DNA of 64,000 nt from contig JAHCMI010000021.1 of NCBI GenBank assembly GCA_019192545.1, forward strand, positions 46,461 through 110,460, read 5' to 3'. Of this stretch, positions 37,185-46,353 are shown in pieces. The DNA is from Rivularia sp. MS3. Its GTDB lineage: Bacteria > Cyanobacteriota > Cyanobacteriia > Cyanobacteriales > Nostocaceae. Every line of letters starts with the position of its first letter. Within the stretch, counting starts at the first letter, position 1. The position numbers were made by a program, and so were the translations under genes. The notes beneath the pieces were generated by a model. That model was not told the origin of the DNA and did no database searches. It was given only the letters and a program-made list of their open reading frames with translations.

Positions 37185-38111
37185 ATGACTCTACAACTTT
37201 TAACATCAATAATTAGCGATACTTTGAAGGCTGCAACACCGTTAATTTTGGCAGCGACGGGGGAATTAATTGCAGAAAAATCTGGGGTTTTGAATCTTGG
37301 TGTTGAAGGAATGATGTTAGTGGGAGCGGCAAGTGGTTTTATCGCTGCGGTAGTAACGGGTAATGTTTATTTGGCATTGTTAATAGCTATTTTAGCCGGA
37401 GCAATAATTGCCTTAATTCATGCATTTTTAGTGATTACAATCAATGCCAATCAAGTTGCTAGTGGTTTAGCATTAAGTATTTTTGGTTCTGGTGTAAGTG
37501 CTTTTATCGGCGCTGAATACGTAGGTAAAACTATAGCTTCATTAAAGCCTGTGGAAATTCCGGTTTTAAAATCAATTCCCATAATTGGTGCTTTGTTTAA
37601 TCAAGATATTTTAGTATATGCTTCAATTTTATTAATAATATTAGTGTCTTGGTTTCTGTCTAAAACTCGTTTGGGATTAATTTTACGCAGTATCGGCGAA
37701 TCTCCTCAAACAGCATATAAACTAGGTTTAAAAGTTCGCCAAATTCGTTACTTGTCAGTAATATTTGGCGGTGCAATGGCAGGTTTAGCAGGGAGCTATC
37801 TTTCTTTGGCATATACTCCATTATGGGCAGAAAACATGACATCAGGCAAAGGATGGATTGCAATCGCATTAGTTGCCTTTGCTAACTGGAAACCTGTCAA
37901 AATACTACTTGGTGCTTATTTATTTGGTGGAATTAGTGCCATACAGTTAACTTTACAAGCAATGGGTGTAAATATTTCACCATTTCTTTTATCTTCCTTG
38001 CCTTATATCGCCACTATACTAGTACTAGTAATTATTTCGCGAGACGAAACCCGATTGGAATTACAGGCTCCTGCATCATTAGGAGAAGCTTTTCGCGGTA
38101 GTGGTAATTAG
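37185..38111 (+). CDS. ABC transporter permease, BMP/nucleoside type (NupQ-like)
   Basis: 308 residues, 8-9 membrane segments. TPLILAATGELIAEKSGVLN followed by LGVEGMMLVGA is the signature of the second permease in nucleoside/purine BMP-type importers. GESPQTAYKLGLKVRQIRYL is the cytoplasmic coupling loop. It pairs with the 36052 permease and the 33816 ATPase. The stop is inside a TAATTGG repeat. Confidence 0.88.
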   Translation: MTLQLLTSIISDTLKAATPLILAATGELIAEKSGVLNLGVEGMMLVGAASGFIAAVVTGNVYLALLIAILAGAIIALIHAFLVITINANQVASGLALSIFGSGVSAFIGAEYVGKTIASLKPVEIPVLKSIPIIGALFNQDILVYASILLIILVSWFLSKTRLGLILRSIGESPQTAYKLGLKVRQIRYLSVIFGGAMAGLAGSYLSLAYTPLWAENMTSGKGWIAIALVAFANWKPVKILLGAYLFGGISAIQLTLQAMGVNISPFLLSSLPYIATILVLVIISRDETRLELQAPASLGEAFRGSGN

Positions 38112-38350
38112 TAATTGGTAATTGGTAATGGGTAATTGGGCATCGTGCATCGGTAGAAAATTCTTAGTAGAAGCGTTTTTAAAGAACTATTAAAAAAACA
38201 TATTTATATCTGACATTTATCGAATAGTTTTCTATAATTTCATGTTATATAGTATACAAAACATTATTTCATATAACTGATAATCCATACCCTCCGGGTG
38301 AAAATTGCTCACTGTTCGCTGTTCACTGTTCACTGAAAACTGTTCACTGA
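38104..38350. repeat. GGTAATT and TTCACTG heptamers before the deacetylase-like gene
   Basis: GGTAATT-type units at 38104-38140 and TTCACTG/TTCGCTG units at 38308-38350 flank an AT-rich core with no gene. Confidence 0.7.
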
Positions 38351-38353
38351 TTT

Positions 38354-39229
38354 ATGCTTCCTCCATCTTTTCAACCAATTACTCAACGTCCAGAATTAAA
38401 ATTACCTAATAATGCTAGAGTCGGCGTATGGGTAGTAATGAACGTCGAACATTTCACATTTGGTAAACTAGGAACGGCAATTCAACCTCATTTAAATAGC
38501 TATCCAGAAATTGCTAATTACGGTTGGCGAGATTATGGAAATAGAGTTGGTATTTGGCGTTTATTTGATTTATTCGCCGAATTAGAAATTCCCGTCACCG
38601 CAGCAGTCAACGGCGAAATTTGCGAATTATATCCAGAAATTATGGAAGCGATGCTGCAACATAATTGGGAAATTATGGCACATGGAATTAATAATTCTAC
38701 GGGTCATAGCGGTATGGATAAAGAAACAGAAATTGATACAATAAATAAAACTATAGCTTTACTCAAACAAGCTACAGGTGAAATTCCCAAAGGTTGGTTA
38801 ACACCTGGTTTTTCGATTACAGAATCAACATTTGATTTATTACATGCTGCTGGAATTCAGTATACTGCCGATTGGGTAAATGACGACCAACCTTATTGGT
38901 ATCCAGTTGAGAATGGACGTTTATTAGCTATTCCTTATACCATTGAAGCCAACGATATAACTTTGTGTTTGAGCAACCGTTTTTCTGGGGCTGAATTTGC
39001 TAAAGCTATAGAAGACCAATTTTATCAATTATGGCAAGAAGGAGAATCGCGATCGCGCCTCATGGCAATAGGTTTACATCCTTTTATAGTCGGCCAACCC
39101 ATGCGATTAAAATATTTAAAAGAATGTTTAATGAATATTAAAAATCAACCCGATACTTGGATGACGACGGGAGAAAAAATATATGAATCAGTTATCAGCG
39201 AGCAGTCAACAGTGAACAGTCAACAGTGA
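38354..39229 (+). CDS. Polysaccharide-deacetylase-fold hydrolase, PuuE allantoinase-like
   Basis: 291 residues of the NodB/CE4 fold. The first motif, where metal-dependent deacetylases have Asp-Asp, reads VVMNVEHFTFG, and the second reads MAHGINNSTGHSG. GWLTPGFSITESTFDLLHAA and YTADWVNDDQPYW complete the PuuE-like pattern. PuuE is a cofactor-independent allantoinase recruited from this fold. The neighbours (purine-type ABC transporter, ureidoglycolate-lyase-like gene) favour a ureide role over polysaccharide deacetylation. No signal peptide. The last residues (ISEQSTVNSQQ) and the stop come from TTCACTG heptamers. Confidence 0.68.
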   Translation: MLPPSFQPITQRPELKLPNNARVGVWVVMNVEHFTFGKLGTAIQPHLNSYPEIANYGWRDYGNRVGIWRLFDLFAELEIPVTAAVNGEICELYPEIMEAMLQHNWEIMAHGINNSTGHSGMDKETEIDTINKTIALLKQATGEIPKGWLTPGFSITESTFDLLHAAGIQYTADWVNDDQPYWYPVENGRLLAIPYTIEANDITLCLSNRFSGAEFAKAIEDQFYQLWQEGESRSRLMAIGLHPFIVGQPMRLKYLKECLMNIKNQPDTWMTTGEKIYESVISEQSTVNSQQ

Positions 39230-39236
39230 ACAGTTA
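39201..39236. repeat. CAGTGAA heptamers at the deacetylase-like 3' end
   Basis: Four to five CAGTGAA/CAGTCAA units, the complement of TTCACTG, covering the C-terminal codons and the stop of the 38354 gene. Confidence 0.8.
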
Positions 39237-39313
39237 TCAATAATTAGATGCGTAATAAATTATTGATTCTTATATAGCAATCCTATATGAGTTGTGAAAA
39301 AGATAGGTGGCAA

Positions 39314-39342
39314 AAACCCGGTTTTTTGAAAAAACCGGGTTT
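39314..39342. repeat. Perfect 14-bp inverted repeat
   Basis: Left arm AAACCCGGTTTTTT and right arm AAAAAACCGGGTTT separated by a single G. It can fold as a strong hairpin with a T-run on either strand, so it could terminate transcription both ways. The AAACCCGG core resembles a dispersed cyanobacterial intergenic repeat. Confidence 0.75.
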
Positions 39343-39504
39343 CTCAAATCTCACAAATGATTTAGGAATGCTATAGTAAATTTTTCCCTCTCTTTAACAA
39401 GGAGAGGATTTCCGTCAGGACAGGGTGAGGTTTTGAGGTTTATAATCCAAAATCCAAAAAACTTATTCATTGTCAAAATCTAAAATCTAAAATTCAAAAT
39501 TCAT

Positions 39505-40077
39505 ATGACTACTTCTCCAACTAAAACTTTAACAATTCCCGTAATTGATGCGAATTCGGAAAACATTAAACCATACGGACATTTATTAGGTGATGACGTT
39601 AGTAAACCAGGATTGGGAATACCTTTTTATCAAGGAAGAGTATTAGAAGGTGAAAATATAGACTTTACCTATCGCGGAAATGCTACTTTTAGAACTGCGA
39701 AAATTATGCCGGGATATCCGACAATAACCTGGTTGGAACGTCATATGTATATGACTCAAATGTTTATCGGTTTGGGACAATCTCCTTTTATTATGGTTTT
39801 GTCACCACCAACTCATCAAAATAACCAAAATTTACCAGATTTATCACAAGTAAAAGCGTTGCGTTTTCCTCCAGGGCACGGGCTGTTATTACATCTCGGT
39901 ACTTGGCATGATTTCCCCATCGCTTGCGATACACCTGTAGTTATCCTGACGGCAAATTCTGATGAAGTAGTTACAGCTTTAACTCAAATGAAACAGCCAG
40001 GAGAAATGAATCAAGGTGATGTTTATAAAATCTCTCTTGCTAAAAGATTGGGGTATGAAATTGAATTGGAAGTTTAA
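39505..40077 (+). CDS. Ureidoglycolate lyase-like protein (AllA family)
   Basis: 190 residues of the ureidoglycolate lyase cupin family, which splits ureidoglycolate into glyoxylate and urea. FTYRGNATFRTAKIMPGYP, WLERHMYMTQMFIGLGQSPF (the ExHxxxxQ-type core) and LRFPPGHGLLLHLGTWHDFP are visible. Glyoxylate released here could feed the glycerate branch. It follows the PuuE-like gene after 275 bases and ends the ureide cluster. Confidence is moderate because AllA-like cupins also occur outside purine pathways. Confidence 0.72.
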   Translation: MTTSPTKTLTIPVIDANSENIKPYGHLLGDDVSKPGLGIPFYQGRVLEGENIDFTYRGNATFRTAKIMPGYPTITWLERHMYMTQMFIGLGQSPFIMVLSPPTHQNNQNLPDLSQVKALRFPPGHGLLLHLGTWHDFPIACDTPVVILTANSDEVVTALTQMKQPGEMNQGDVYKISLAKRLGYEIELEV

Positions 40078-40140
40078 TAAAGAATAGGTAATAGGTAATT
40101 GGTAATAAAAATATAAATATATAAAAATAATATGATTCTT

Positions 40141-40184
40141 GTTAACAGTTAACAGTTAACTGTTCACTGTTCACTGTTCACTGA
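40141..40184. repeat. Palindromic AACAGTT / TTCACTG heptamers
   Basis: AACAGTTAACAGTTAACTGTT followed by three TTCACTG units, overlapping the last codons and stop of the minus-strand pentapeptide gene. Confidence 0.8.
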
Positions 40185-41510
40185 TAACAATAGCTGCTTG
40201 TAAAACTCAGGAGTATATACCGCTTTATTCGCGTTTTTAGCCTGCTTAATTTGTTCTAAAGTTAAGTTTTTAGCTTCTACTAAATTAGCTCCATTTAAGT
40301 CTGCACTATTAAGCTTGGTATTACAAAAATTGGCACCACTAAGTTTAGCATCACTGAGATTAGCACTGAAAAAATTGGCTCCGCTTAAGTTTGCTCCACT
40401 GAGTTTGGCATGACTAAGATATGCACCTAAAAGGTTAGCAAAACACAGGTTAGCAGCACTAAGGTTAGCAAAACATAAATTAGCACTACTAAGATTAGTA
40501 CTGCTAAGATTTGCACTGTAAAAGTTTGCTCCATTCAAGTTAGCACCGCTAAGATAGGCACGACTCAAATCGGCACCGTAAAAGTTAGCTCCGCTTAATT
40601 TGACTCCACTTAACTTTGCACCACTCAAATCGGCACCGTAAAAGTTAGCGCCGCTCAATTTTGCTCCATAGAAGTTAGCTCCACTTAGCTTTGCACCGTT
40701 TAATTTTGCCCCATTGAGCTTAACTCCGTGGAAGTTAGCCCCATAAAAGTTGGCTCCACTTAAGTTTGCTCCGCTCAAGTCAGCACCACTGAGCTTGGCG
40801 TAGCTTAAATCTAACTGCAATTCATTGATAAATTCTGCATCAATTAAAAACCGAATAATACTTCCTTTCCTTTCTCCGTCTATATCCAACCTCCGCAATA
40901 CTGACAAAGTTCTAGCACGTGCAACATCTAATGCCGCTTCTCGTAAAGGATTTGTAGGAGACAAAGATTTTAAGTTTTTATCAAGCAATAACTCAGACAT
41001 TCTATCAATATAAGCTTGCAAAGCTTCTTCGTTTAAAATATTAGTTGTTTTCTGTCTTTCAGCTTTGACTTGTTCGTCGGCTCGTTCTTTTTCGGCTTTA
41101 ACTTGTTCCTCAACTCGTTCTTTTTCAGCTTTAGCTTGTTCTTCGGCTCTTTCTTTTTCAATTCTAACTTTTTCTTCTGCTAGCTTCTTTTCGTTAATTT
41201 TAAATTGAGTACCTAAAATAACTAACAAAACTGGAATTCCCAGCAATTCTAGCCAATCCCAAAGCTTTTTTGCCGATTTTATATGTTCTGTTTGTTTGTG
41301 AAGCGTGACAATATTTCCAGTTTTAAAATTTATCGCTTCTTCGTCACTTATATAAATATCTGAAATAGTTCCAAACCCAATCCAGTCAAATTTATATAAC
41401 TCCGGCAATAACAATAGAAAAATAGCTATCGAAGCTAATATAATTATACCTGTGACTAATACTTTTTGCCTTTCTTTGAATAATTGTAATAATTCGGAAA
41501 ACTTGGTCAT
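40164..41510 (-). CDS. Two-span membrane protein with coiled coil and long pentapeptide repeat
   Basis: 448 residues. Membrane helices at about 17-36 and 88-104, then a highly charged coiled coil (about 108-155) made of near-identical EKERAEEQAKA-type 11-residue repeats, a helical linker (about 156-230), and a pentapeptide right-handed beta-helix from about 231 to 425 rich in LSGANFYGA units. The last residues (LLLSVNSEQ) and the stop come from heptamer repeats. Function unknown; the architecture suggests a membrane-tethered scaffold. Confidence 0.75.
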   Translation of the reverse strand: MTKFSELLQLFKERQKVLVTGIIILASIAIFLLLLPELYKFDWIGFGTISDIYISDEEAINFKTGNIVTLHKQTEHIKSAKKLWDWLELLGIPVLLVILGTQFKINEKKLAEEKVRIEKERAEEQAKAEKERVEEQVKAEKERADEQVKAERQKTTNILNEEALQAYIDRMSELLLDKNLKSLSPTNPLREAALDVARARTLSVLRRLDIDGERKGSIIRFLIDAEFINELQLDLSYAKLSGADLSGANLSGANFYGANFHGVKLNGAKLNGAKLSGANFYGAKLSGANFYGADLSGAKLSGVKLSGANFYGADLSRAYLSGANLNGANFYSANLSSTNLSSANLCFANLSAANLCFANLLGAYLSHAKLSGANLSGANFFSANLSDAKLSGANFCNTKLNSADLNGANLVEAKNLTLEQIKQAKNANKAVYTPEFYKQLLLSVNSEQ

Positions 41511-41739
41511 TATATATATAGCTAATTATCAGTATTTAGCATAAAGATAGAAGTTATATTTGCTAAAAATTAGCAAACAATAAATACCGCATAAAAATTA
41601 TTATAAACTGGGTTTGAAAGTAAGTAAAAAATATTGAAGTATTAATCTACGTTTCGCACTAAATACCTTGCAATAAATTACACATGAGGATAAGTAATTT
41701 ATTTACTCCTTCCCACTAGGAACTCAAAATAATATGATT

Positions 41740-41766
41740 ACTGTTAACTGTTAACTGTTAACTGTT
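41740..41766. repeat. CTGTTAA heptamers
   Basis: Three to four CTGTTAA units directly upstream of the 41785 flavoprotein gene. Confidence 0.75.
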
Positions 41767-41784
41767 TGTTCACCGTTCTCTGAA

Positions 41785-43275
41785 ATGAAAAAAGTAGTAG
41801 TAGTAGGTGCTGGTTGGGCTGGTTTAGGTGCTACTCATCACCTCGCAAAACAAGGTTATGATGTGACGCTTTTAGAAGCTGGTTCCTATCCAGGAGGTTT
41901 GGTTGCTGGTTGGAAAACTGAGAAAGGTAAATCTGTTGAAGCTGGTATTCACGGATTTTGGTATCCTTACAGAAATATTTTTGCTCTGATAAATGAGTTA
42001 AATATCAATCCTTTCACTACTTGGACTCGCTCATCACAATATTCTCCCGCAGGTTTAGAAGTTGAATCGCCGATTTTTCAAGATTTACCCAGGCTTCCTA
42101 CTCCTTTAGGAACTTTTATTTACACTCAGTTTCAAAGGTTGCCGTTGGTTGATAGGCTCAGCGCTTTACCTTTACTATATGCTTTAATTGATTTTGATAA
42201 TTCCGATGCTGCTTGGCGGCGTTACGATTATGTGACGGCGCGGGAATTGTTCAAACAGTTTGGTGTTTCTGCACGACTTTACCACGAATCTTTTGAGCCG
42301 ATGTTGCTGGTGGGTTTATTCGCGCCGGGGGAACAATGTTCTGCTGCTGCGACTTTAGGAATGCTTTATTATTTTATTTTGGCTCATCAACCAGATTTTG
42401 ATGTGGTTTGGTGTCGGGGTACTGTTGGCGAACAAATTTTTCGCCCTTGGGTAGAGAAAATTACCCAAGCTGGAGGAAAAGTACTTGCAAATAAGCGAGT
42501 TACCGAATTAATTATTGATGGCAATCAAGTTAAAAGTGTAGTTTGTGGCGATGAAGTTTTTGATGCGGATGCGGTAGTTTTTAGTGTCGGTATCAACGCC
42601 ATGAAAAAGATTGTTGCTAATAGTAAAAGTTTACAAACTCGGTCGGAATTTCGCAATTTGAAAAATTTAAATTCGATTGACGTATTAGCAACTCGTTTAT
42701 GGTTTGATAGAAAAATACATATTCCTCGTCCTTCTAATGCTTGTTTTGGCTTTGATAAAACTACTGGATGGACGTTTTTTGATTTAAATGCGCTTCACGA
42801 TGAATATAAAGACGAACCGGGAACGGTTGTAGAAGTTGATTTTTACCATGCCAACCAATTTATTTCTTTGAGCGATGAAGAAATAATTCCTATAGTGCAA
42901 AGTTATTTAACTACTTGCGTACCGGCATTTGCTAATGCGAAAGTAATCGACAGCAGCGTTATTCGATTACCCCAAGCCGTAACACACTTTTCACCAGGTA
43001 GCTATCAAAATATGCTGCCAGCAAGAACAAGTTTAAATAATCTATTTATGAGTGGTGATTGGATTATCACTCGCCACGGTTCTTTCTCCCAAGAAAAAGC
43101 TTATGTTACGGGTTTGGAAGCTGCTAATTTTGTAGTTAATTATTTAAGAAAAGGTGCAAACGCCAATATTTTACCTGTAGAAGCAGACGAAGCACACATA
43201 CAGTTTGCAAGAACAATTAATAATACCGTGCGCGGAATTGGTAAATCTATTATTCCTGATTTCTGGCTACCTTAA
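41785..43275 (+). CDS. FAD-dependent oxidoreductase, carotenoid desaturase/amine oxidase-like
   Basis: 496 residues. The N-terminal dinucleotide-binding motif VVVGAGWAGLGATHHLAKQG is followed by the acidic LLEAGSYPGG, the layout of phytoene/zeta-carotene desaturases and amine oxidases. GIHGFWYPYRNIF and the C-terminal NNLFMSGDWIITRHGSFSQE / KAYVTGLEAANFV also fit the plant-type PDS/ZDS branch. The substrate is not clear; carotenoid or prenyl-quinone-like lipids are possible. It is divergently placed relative to the upstream pentapeptide gene. Confidence 0.75.
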   Translation: MKKVVVVGAGWAGLGATHHLAKQGYDVTLLEAGSYPGGLVAGWKTEKGKSVEAGIHGFWYPYRNIFALINELNINPFTTWTRSSQYSPAGLEVESPIFQDLPRLPTPLGTFIYTQFQRLPLVDRLSALPLLYALIDFDNSDAAWRRYDYVTARELFKQFGVSARLYHESFEPMLLVGLFAPGEQCSAAATLGMLYYFILAHQPDFDVVWCRGTVGEQIFRPWVEKITQAGGKVLANKRVTELIIDGNQVKSVVCGDEVFDADAVVFSVGINAMKKIVANSKSLQTRSEFRNLKNLNSIDVLATRLWFDRKIHIPRPSNACFGFDKTTGWTFFDLNALHDEYKDEPGTVVEVDFYHANQFISLSDEEIIPIVQSYLTTCVPAFANAKVIDSSVIRLPQAVTHFSPGSYQNMLPARTSLNNLFMSGDWIITRHGSFSQEKAYVTGLEAANFVVNYLRKGANANILPVEADEAHIQFARTINNTVRGIGKSIIPDFWLP

Positions 43276-43280
43276 CTAAA

Positions 43281-43349
43281 GTAGGTTGGGTTAAACGCAG
43301 TGTAACCCAACTCGGGTGTTGGGTTGCGCTAACGCTTCACCCAACCTAC
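43281..43349. repeat. Inverted repeat GTAGGTTGGGT ... ACCCAACCTAC
   Basis: Perfect 11-bp terminal arms (43281-43291 and 43339-43349) enclose nested AACCCAAC/GTTGGGTT arms. The same terminal sequence forms the arms inside the 183-bp tandem repeat at 50311. A small non-coding MITE-like element is likely. Confidence 0.7.
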
Positions 43350-43497
43350 GTAGCGACTTCCTAGCCACGCTTTCATTTAGTACTCCTTTTCATTAGTTAT
43401 AAAGGGTAAAACAAAAAGACTAAAAAATTCTCCTCTACTCTCCCCCTCTTCCCTCTCTTGCCTCACAAGACAATTCTGGTTTCCTAAAGTACGACTA

Positions 43498-44862
43498 TCA
43501 AACCTCTACCTTTACTTTCAAATTTCTTTTTGCAGTTGCTACCAACCACTTACCACCTGAAGGTGCTAAAGTACCTCCGCGTCGAGTTGGTTTAACTTCT
43601 TGATTTTTAACTATAGCCAACTCTAATTTCCTCAAAACTGTTGTTAATACAAGTTTCATTTCAAACAATGCAAACGCCATACCGATACAGCGACGATTAC
43701 CACCTCCAAAAGGTAAATATTCGTAAGGTGAATACTGTTTATCGATAAATCTTTCTGGTTTAAATTTTTTCGGCTCTGGATACAAATCTTCGCGATGATG
43801 GGTTAAGTAAATACAGGGTGTTAACCATGTTTCTGCGGGATATTCGCAATCCATTATCTTAATTGGTGCTTTATTAATTCGAGGAAAAGCAGTTAAAGCA
43901 ATGGGATAAATGCGTAATGTTTCGGCACAAACTCCATTCAAATAAGGTAATTTCGCAATTGAGCTAGAATCAATACTTGTATCAAGTTGATCTAATTCTG
44001 CTAATAGCTTTTTCTTAACTTCTGGAAGATGATGAATCCAGTAAAATGCCCAAGTCAATGATGAAGCAGTGGTTTCGTGCCCTGCAACTAATAAAGTCAT
44101 CAACTCGTCGCGCAGTTCTTTATTTGTCATGGGTTGCCCTTGTTCATCCCGCGCAGCCATCATTAAAGATAAGATATCTTCACGAGATGCATCTGGGTTA
44201 TCTCTGCGTTCCTGAATTTCGGCATACAGCAAGTCATCTAATCGTTTTTGCTGGCGTAAAAAGCTACCCCAAGGACTCCAAGCACCTAAATCTTGTTGTA
44301 GCAAAGGTACGAATACCAGCATAGCCCGTAAAGGAGAACCGGATATATCTAATATTGAACCAATTAACTGCTTAATTTCGTCGTAACGTTCTCCTTCATT
44401 AAGTCCGAATACCGCTTGCAAAATAACTTTAAGGGAAATTTCCTGCATGGAAGTGCGAACTGCAAAAGGTTCGCCGATTTTCCAATCACTAATTACTTGT
44501 TCGGTAATTTTACAAATTAAATCGCCATAGGATTTCATTCTGTCCCCATGAAACGGTGGTGTCAATAATTTGCGCTGACGTTGATGCTGGGTACCATCGA
44601 GCAAAACTAAAGATTGTTCTCCTAACAAAGTTCCAACTAATTCGTTTCCTCTCCCAGAATCAAATTTATCGGGGCTGGCGGTAAAAATATCTTTAATTGC
44701 TTGGGGATGGTTGACAAATACCAGCGGATTATCCCCAACTAAAAACAATTTAAAAGTATCTCCATAAGCTTTTGCAGATTTTTCCATCATCTGCAAAGGA
44801 TTGAAAATCCACTCAATCAATTGAGCAAATCTAGGAATTTGTGGCCCTTTTACTTGTTCCAT
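43498..44862 (-). CDS. Cytochrome P450, CYP110-like
   Basis: 454 residues, no N-terminal anchor. I-helix AGHETTASSLTWAFYW, K-helix ExxR in AETLRIYP, the PERF meander and the heme loop FGGGNRRCIGMAFALFEMK with its Cys ligand are all intact. The N-terminal GPQIPRFAQLIEWIFNPLQM is typical of cyanobacterial CYP110 enzymes, which oxidise fatty acids or terpenes. Redox partners are not encoded nearby. The last residues (NLKVKVEV) arise from repeat-like sequence at the 3' end. Confidence 0.92.
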   Translation of the reverse strand: MEQVKGPQIPRFAQLIEWIFNPLQMMEKSAKAYGDTFKLFLVGDNPLVFVNHPQAIKDIFTASPDKFDSGRGNELVGTLLGEQSLVLLDGTQHQRQRKLLTPPFHGDRMKSYGDLICKITEQVISDWKIGEPFAVRTSMQEISLKVILQAVFGLNEGERYDEIKQLIGSILDISGSPLRAMLVFVPLLQQDLGAWSPWGSFLRQQKRLDDLLYAEIQERRDNPDASREDILSLMMAARDEQGQPMTNKELRDELMTLLVAGHETTASSLTWAFYWIHHLPEVKKKLLAELDQLDTSIDSSSIAKLPYLNGVCAETLRIYPIALTAFPRINKAPIKIMDCEYPAETWLTPCIYLTHHREDLYPEPKKFKPERFIDKQYSPYEYLPFGGGNRRCIGMAFALFEMKLVLTTVLRKLELAIVKNQEVKPTRRGGTLAPSGGKWLVATAKRNLKVKVEV

Positions 44863-45043
44863 CGCTACTACTTAAAATACTTATATTATCAGCCTAACGA
44901 TTTTTAACTGCTTTTGGTTGGATTTAATTTACTCAATCGGTACATAATACTGCTCGATTAAGTATACCTGCGGGTGATACAGAATTAGTTATTTTACTTT
45001 TAAACTAACAGAATTATGTCGTAATAGGAGGAGTAAAAAGTCG

Positions 45044-46327
45044 ATGGTGGATGTTTATATTCTTAATTTACTTGTTATTGGTTTACTCTTGCTGTTTGTG
45101 ACTTTGGGTTCGGGTTTAATTGCGCGATCGCCTTTTTCTTACGCAATTATCTATTTGATAGTAGGTATTACGATTGGACCTTACGGTTTTAATTTAGTTG
45201 AACTGCGTCGCGAGGATATATTTAATGCTGAATTACTCAAACGATTAACGGAATTTGTAGTAATTGTTTCTGTATTTGGTTGCGGTTTAAAAATTTCTCG
45301 TCCTTTCAAGTTAGCAGCTTGGGATACTACCTTACGGCTAATAGGAATTTTGATGCCGTTTTCAATTTTTGCTATTGCTGCTGTGGGCAAGTTTTTCTTA
45401 GGAATGGATTGGGCTGGAGCTATTTTGTTGGGAGCAATTTTAGCACCAACTGACCCTGTATTGGCCTCTTCAATTCAACTAAAAGATACAAGAGATAATG
45501 ATGAGTTACGTTTTGGCTTAACCAGTGAAGGTGGATTAAATGATGCGCTAGCTTTTCCCTTTGTTTATTTTGGTCTTTATGGTTTAAAAGATAATAATTG
45601 GAGTAACTGGATTAAATCTTGGGTAGGAGTGGATTTAATTTGGGCAATTGGTTCTGCAATCATTATGGGGTTTATTGTTGCCAAAGCTGTTATCTGGTTT
45701 GGTGAAAAAATTGAAAAACATCATCCCGTCGATGATTTGATGGAAGATTTCGTTGCTCTCAGTACGATTTTGCTAACTTATGCTTTAACAGAAGTTGTAA
45801 ATGGTTATGGATTTCTAGCAGTATTTATTGCTGGTTTAGTAATGCAGAGAAATCATTACGATCCGGAAGAACCATTAGCACAATTAGAATTCATCGAAGA
45901 AGTTGAAAAGCTGCTTGAAATCGGAACAATTTTACTATTAGGCACAATATTACTATATGAACCAATAGCTAACTTTGCTCCACAATCAATTATAGTAATA
46001 TCATTACTATTCTTCTTTATTAGACCTTTAGGAGTCTTTATTAGCACAATTGGCAAACGTACTATATACCCGCATCGGCAAAAATTTTATCCTCAAAAGC
46101 GCTGGATATTTGGTTGGTTTGGTATTCGCGGTGTAGGCTCTTTATATTATCTTGCTTATGCACTTAGTAGCGGTTTGCAAGGAGAATTAGCCGAACAAAT
46201 TTCTTGGATAACCTACACTACTGTTGTTGTCTCGGTACTGGCTCATGGAATTACTGCAACACCATCTATGAATTGGTACAATAAAAATATTGCCAGTAAA
46301 ATTAAAAATAGTCCCTCAGAAAACTAA
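45044..46327 (+). CDS. Na+(K+)/H+ antiporter, CPA1 family
   Basis: 427 residues with about 12-13 membrane helices. LLGAILAPTDPVLASS carries the conserved TDP motif, and GLTSEGGLNDALAFPFVYFG the acidic ND pair needed for ion exchange. GWFGIRGVGSLYYLAYAL is the conserved helix 11 motif. Expected in the plasma or thylakoid membrane for pH and salt homeostasis. ATG 45044 has a strong GGAGGAG at 45027-45033. Confidence 0.9.
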   Translation: MVDVYILNLLVIGLLLLFVTLGSGLIARSPFSYAIIYLIVGITIGPYGFNLVELRREDIFNAELLKRLTEFVVIVSVFGCGLKISRPFKLAAWDTTLRLIGILMPFSIFAIAAVGKFFLGMDWAGAILLGAILAPTDPVLASSIQLKDTRDNDELRFGLTSEGGLNDALAFPFVYFGLYGLKDNNWSNWIKSWVGVDLIWAIGSAIIMGFIVAKAVIWFGEKIEKHHPVDDLMEDFVALSTILLTYALTEVVNGYGFLAVFIAGLVMQRNHYDPEEPLAQLEFIEEVEKLLEIGTILLLGTILLYEPIANFAPQSIIVISLLFFFIRPLGVFISTIGKRTIYPHRQKFYPQKRWIFGWFGIRGVGSLYYLAYALSSGLQGELAEQISWITYTTVVVSVLAHGITATPSMNWYNKNIASKIKNSPSEN

Positions 46328-46353
46328 TTTAATGGCCGAATCTATCATTAAAT

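Noticed and set aside
41785..43275. CrtD or CrtP/CrtQ as a specific name for the flavoprotein
   Set aside because: Fold and motifs fit the wider desaturase/amine oxidase family, but sequence alone did not single out one reaction.
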